DNA of 5,798 nucleotides from an uncultured bacterium. GTDB lineage: Bacteria > Bacillota > Clostridia > Lachnospirales > Lachnospiraceae. Under the pieces are notes generated by a model that was not told the origin of the DNA, did no database searches, and saw nothing but the letters and a program-made list of their open reading frames with translations. The translations under genes were made by a program, and so were the position numbers. Positions 5,444-5,798 of the stretch are shown piece by piece. The stretch lies in NCBI GenBank assembly GCA_947086625.1, contig CAMTZV010000115.1, positions 1 through 5,798 of the forward strand, written 5' to 3'. Each line of letters starts with the position of its first letter. The first letter of the stretch is position 1.

Positions 5444-5798
5444 CTATTCCCCGGCGCATTCCATAAACAGGCGGAATGCGTATTGGAAGCCTTTCACAAA
5501 GCCGTTCTCTTCTGCCGCACTGGCCGCTAAAAACAGCTCGTCCCGATGCTGATCTGCCTTCCCCGGATCAGTTTCTCCATCCGTTTCCTTCAGCAGCGCT
5601 TCCAGCTCTGTCCTCGTCTCGCGGCTGATCTTATCAGTCTCTGCCGCCTCCCTTAGTACAGTTTGATAAAACTGTCGGATTATCTGTCTTTCCATACCTG
5701 TTTCCGGGACTTGCCCGGATACCTCCCTCCATATTTGTATTTGGAAACGAACAAAAGCGCCTGCGTTTTGCTTCATTTCCTGCGCCGGATGCACGCCG
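5444..5798 (-). CDS. Small hypothetical protein, possibly DUF6809-like, 5' end uncertain
   Basis: The frame runs from the right edge to a TAG at 5444-5446. A GTG at 5794 would give 116 residues and an ATG at 5776 would give 110, but neither shows a ribosome binding site in the sequence available, so the true start may lie outside the window. The protein is hydrophilic and mostly helical in look, with no signal peptide or membrane segment. Its end, AAEENGFVKGFQYAFRLFMEC, recalls the closing F-x-x-GF-x-x-(G/A)-x-RL-x-x-E helix of DUF6809 proteins, common small proteins of unknown function in gut Clostridia; the rest is not recognisable. It converges on the HTH gene with 44 bases between the stops, and its candidate terminator lies within that gene. 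Coding status is likely, family tentative, function unknown. Confidence 0.6.
   Translation of the reverse strand, partial: GVHPAQEMKQNAGAFVRFQIQIWREVSGQVPETGMERQIIRQFYQTVLREAAETDKISRETRTELEALLKETDGETDPGKADQHRDELFLAASAAEENGFVKGFQYAFRLFMECAGE

Overview
The window looks like chromosomal DNA of a gut-type Firmicute, most likely a clostridial/Lachnospiraceae-like bacterium. This is inferred from strong AGGAGG-type ribosome binding sites, Lys-rich secreted proteins built from Fn3, PPC and Ig-like modules, and a very small Cro/C1-type regulator. No rRNA, tRNA, CRISPR array or intact insertion sequence is visible.

Layout, left to right. (1) Positions 1-850, minus strand: the first 283 codons of a RhuM-family protein, cut by the left edge. 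It is visibly AT-richer than its neighbours and has its own promoter at 886-914. (2) Positions 941-968: a GC-rich hairpin terminator. (3) Positions 995-4842, minus strand: a compact secreted-protein operon, transcribed right to left from an extended -10 promoter at 4904-4932. The first gene (3724-4842) encodes a signal peptide, two PPC-like domains and an Fn3 domain. The second (1260-3704) lies 19 bases downstream and encodes a signal peptide, Fn3, an MBG-like domain, three tandem ~86-residue Ig-like repeats and a C-terminal transglutaminase-like domain with a candidate Cys-His-Asp triad. A third short frame (995-1206) has an ideal ribosome binding site but is broken by what looks like a single-base frameshift in an A5 run. 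(4) Positions 4843-5180: a 338-base gap holding back-to-back promoter candidates, two dyad sequences that look like operators, and a series of hairpins. (5) Positions 5181-5399, plus strand: a 72-residue XRE-type HTH protein. (6) Positions 5444-5798, minus strand: a small protein of unknown function, possibly DUF6809-like and possibly continuing past the right edge, converging on the HTH gene.

How the parts may work together: the two exported proteins are probably co-transcribed and carry related Fn3 modules, which suggests they act together at or outside the cell surface, one as a binding protein and the other as a transglutaminase-like or cysteine-hydrolase enzyme on a long stalk. The divergent HTH protein is the obvious candidate regulator because an imperfect 26-bp palindrome covers the predicted operon start site; this link is inference. 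The RhuM gene is separated by a terminator and looks independently acquired.
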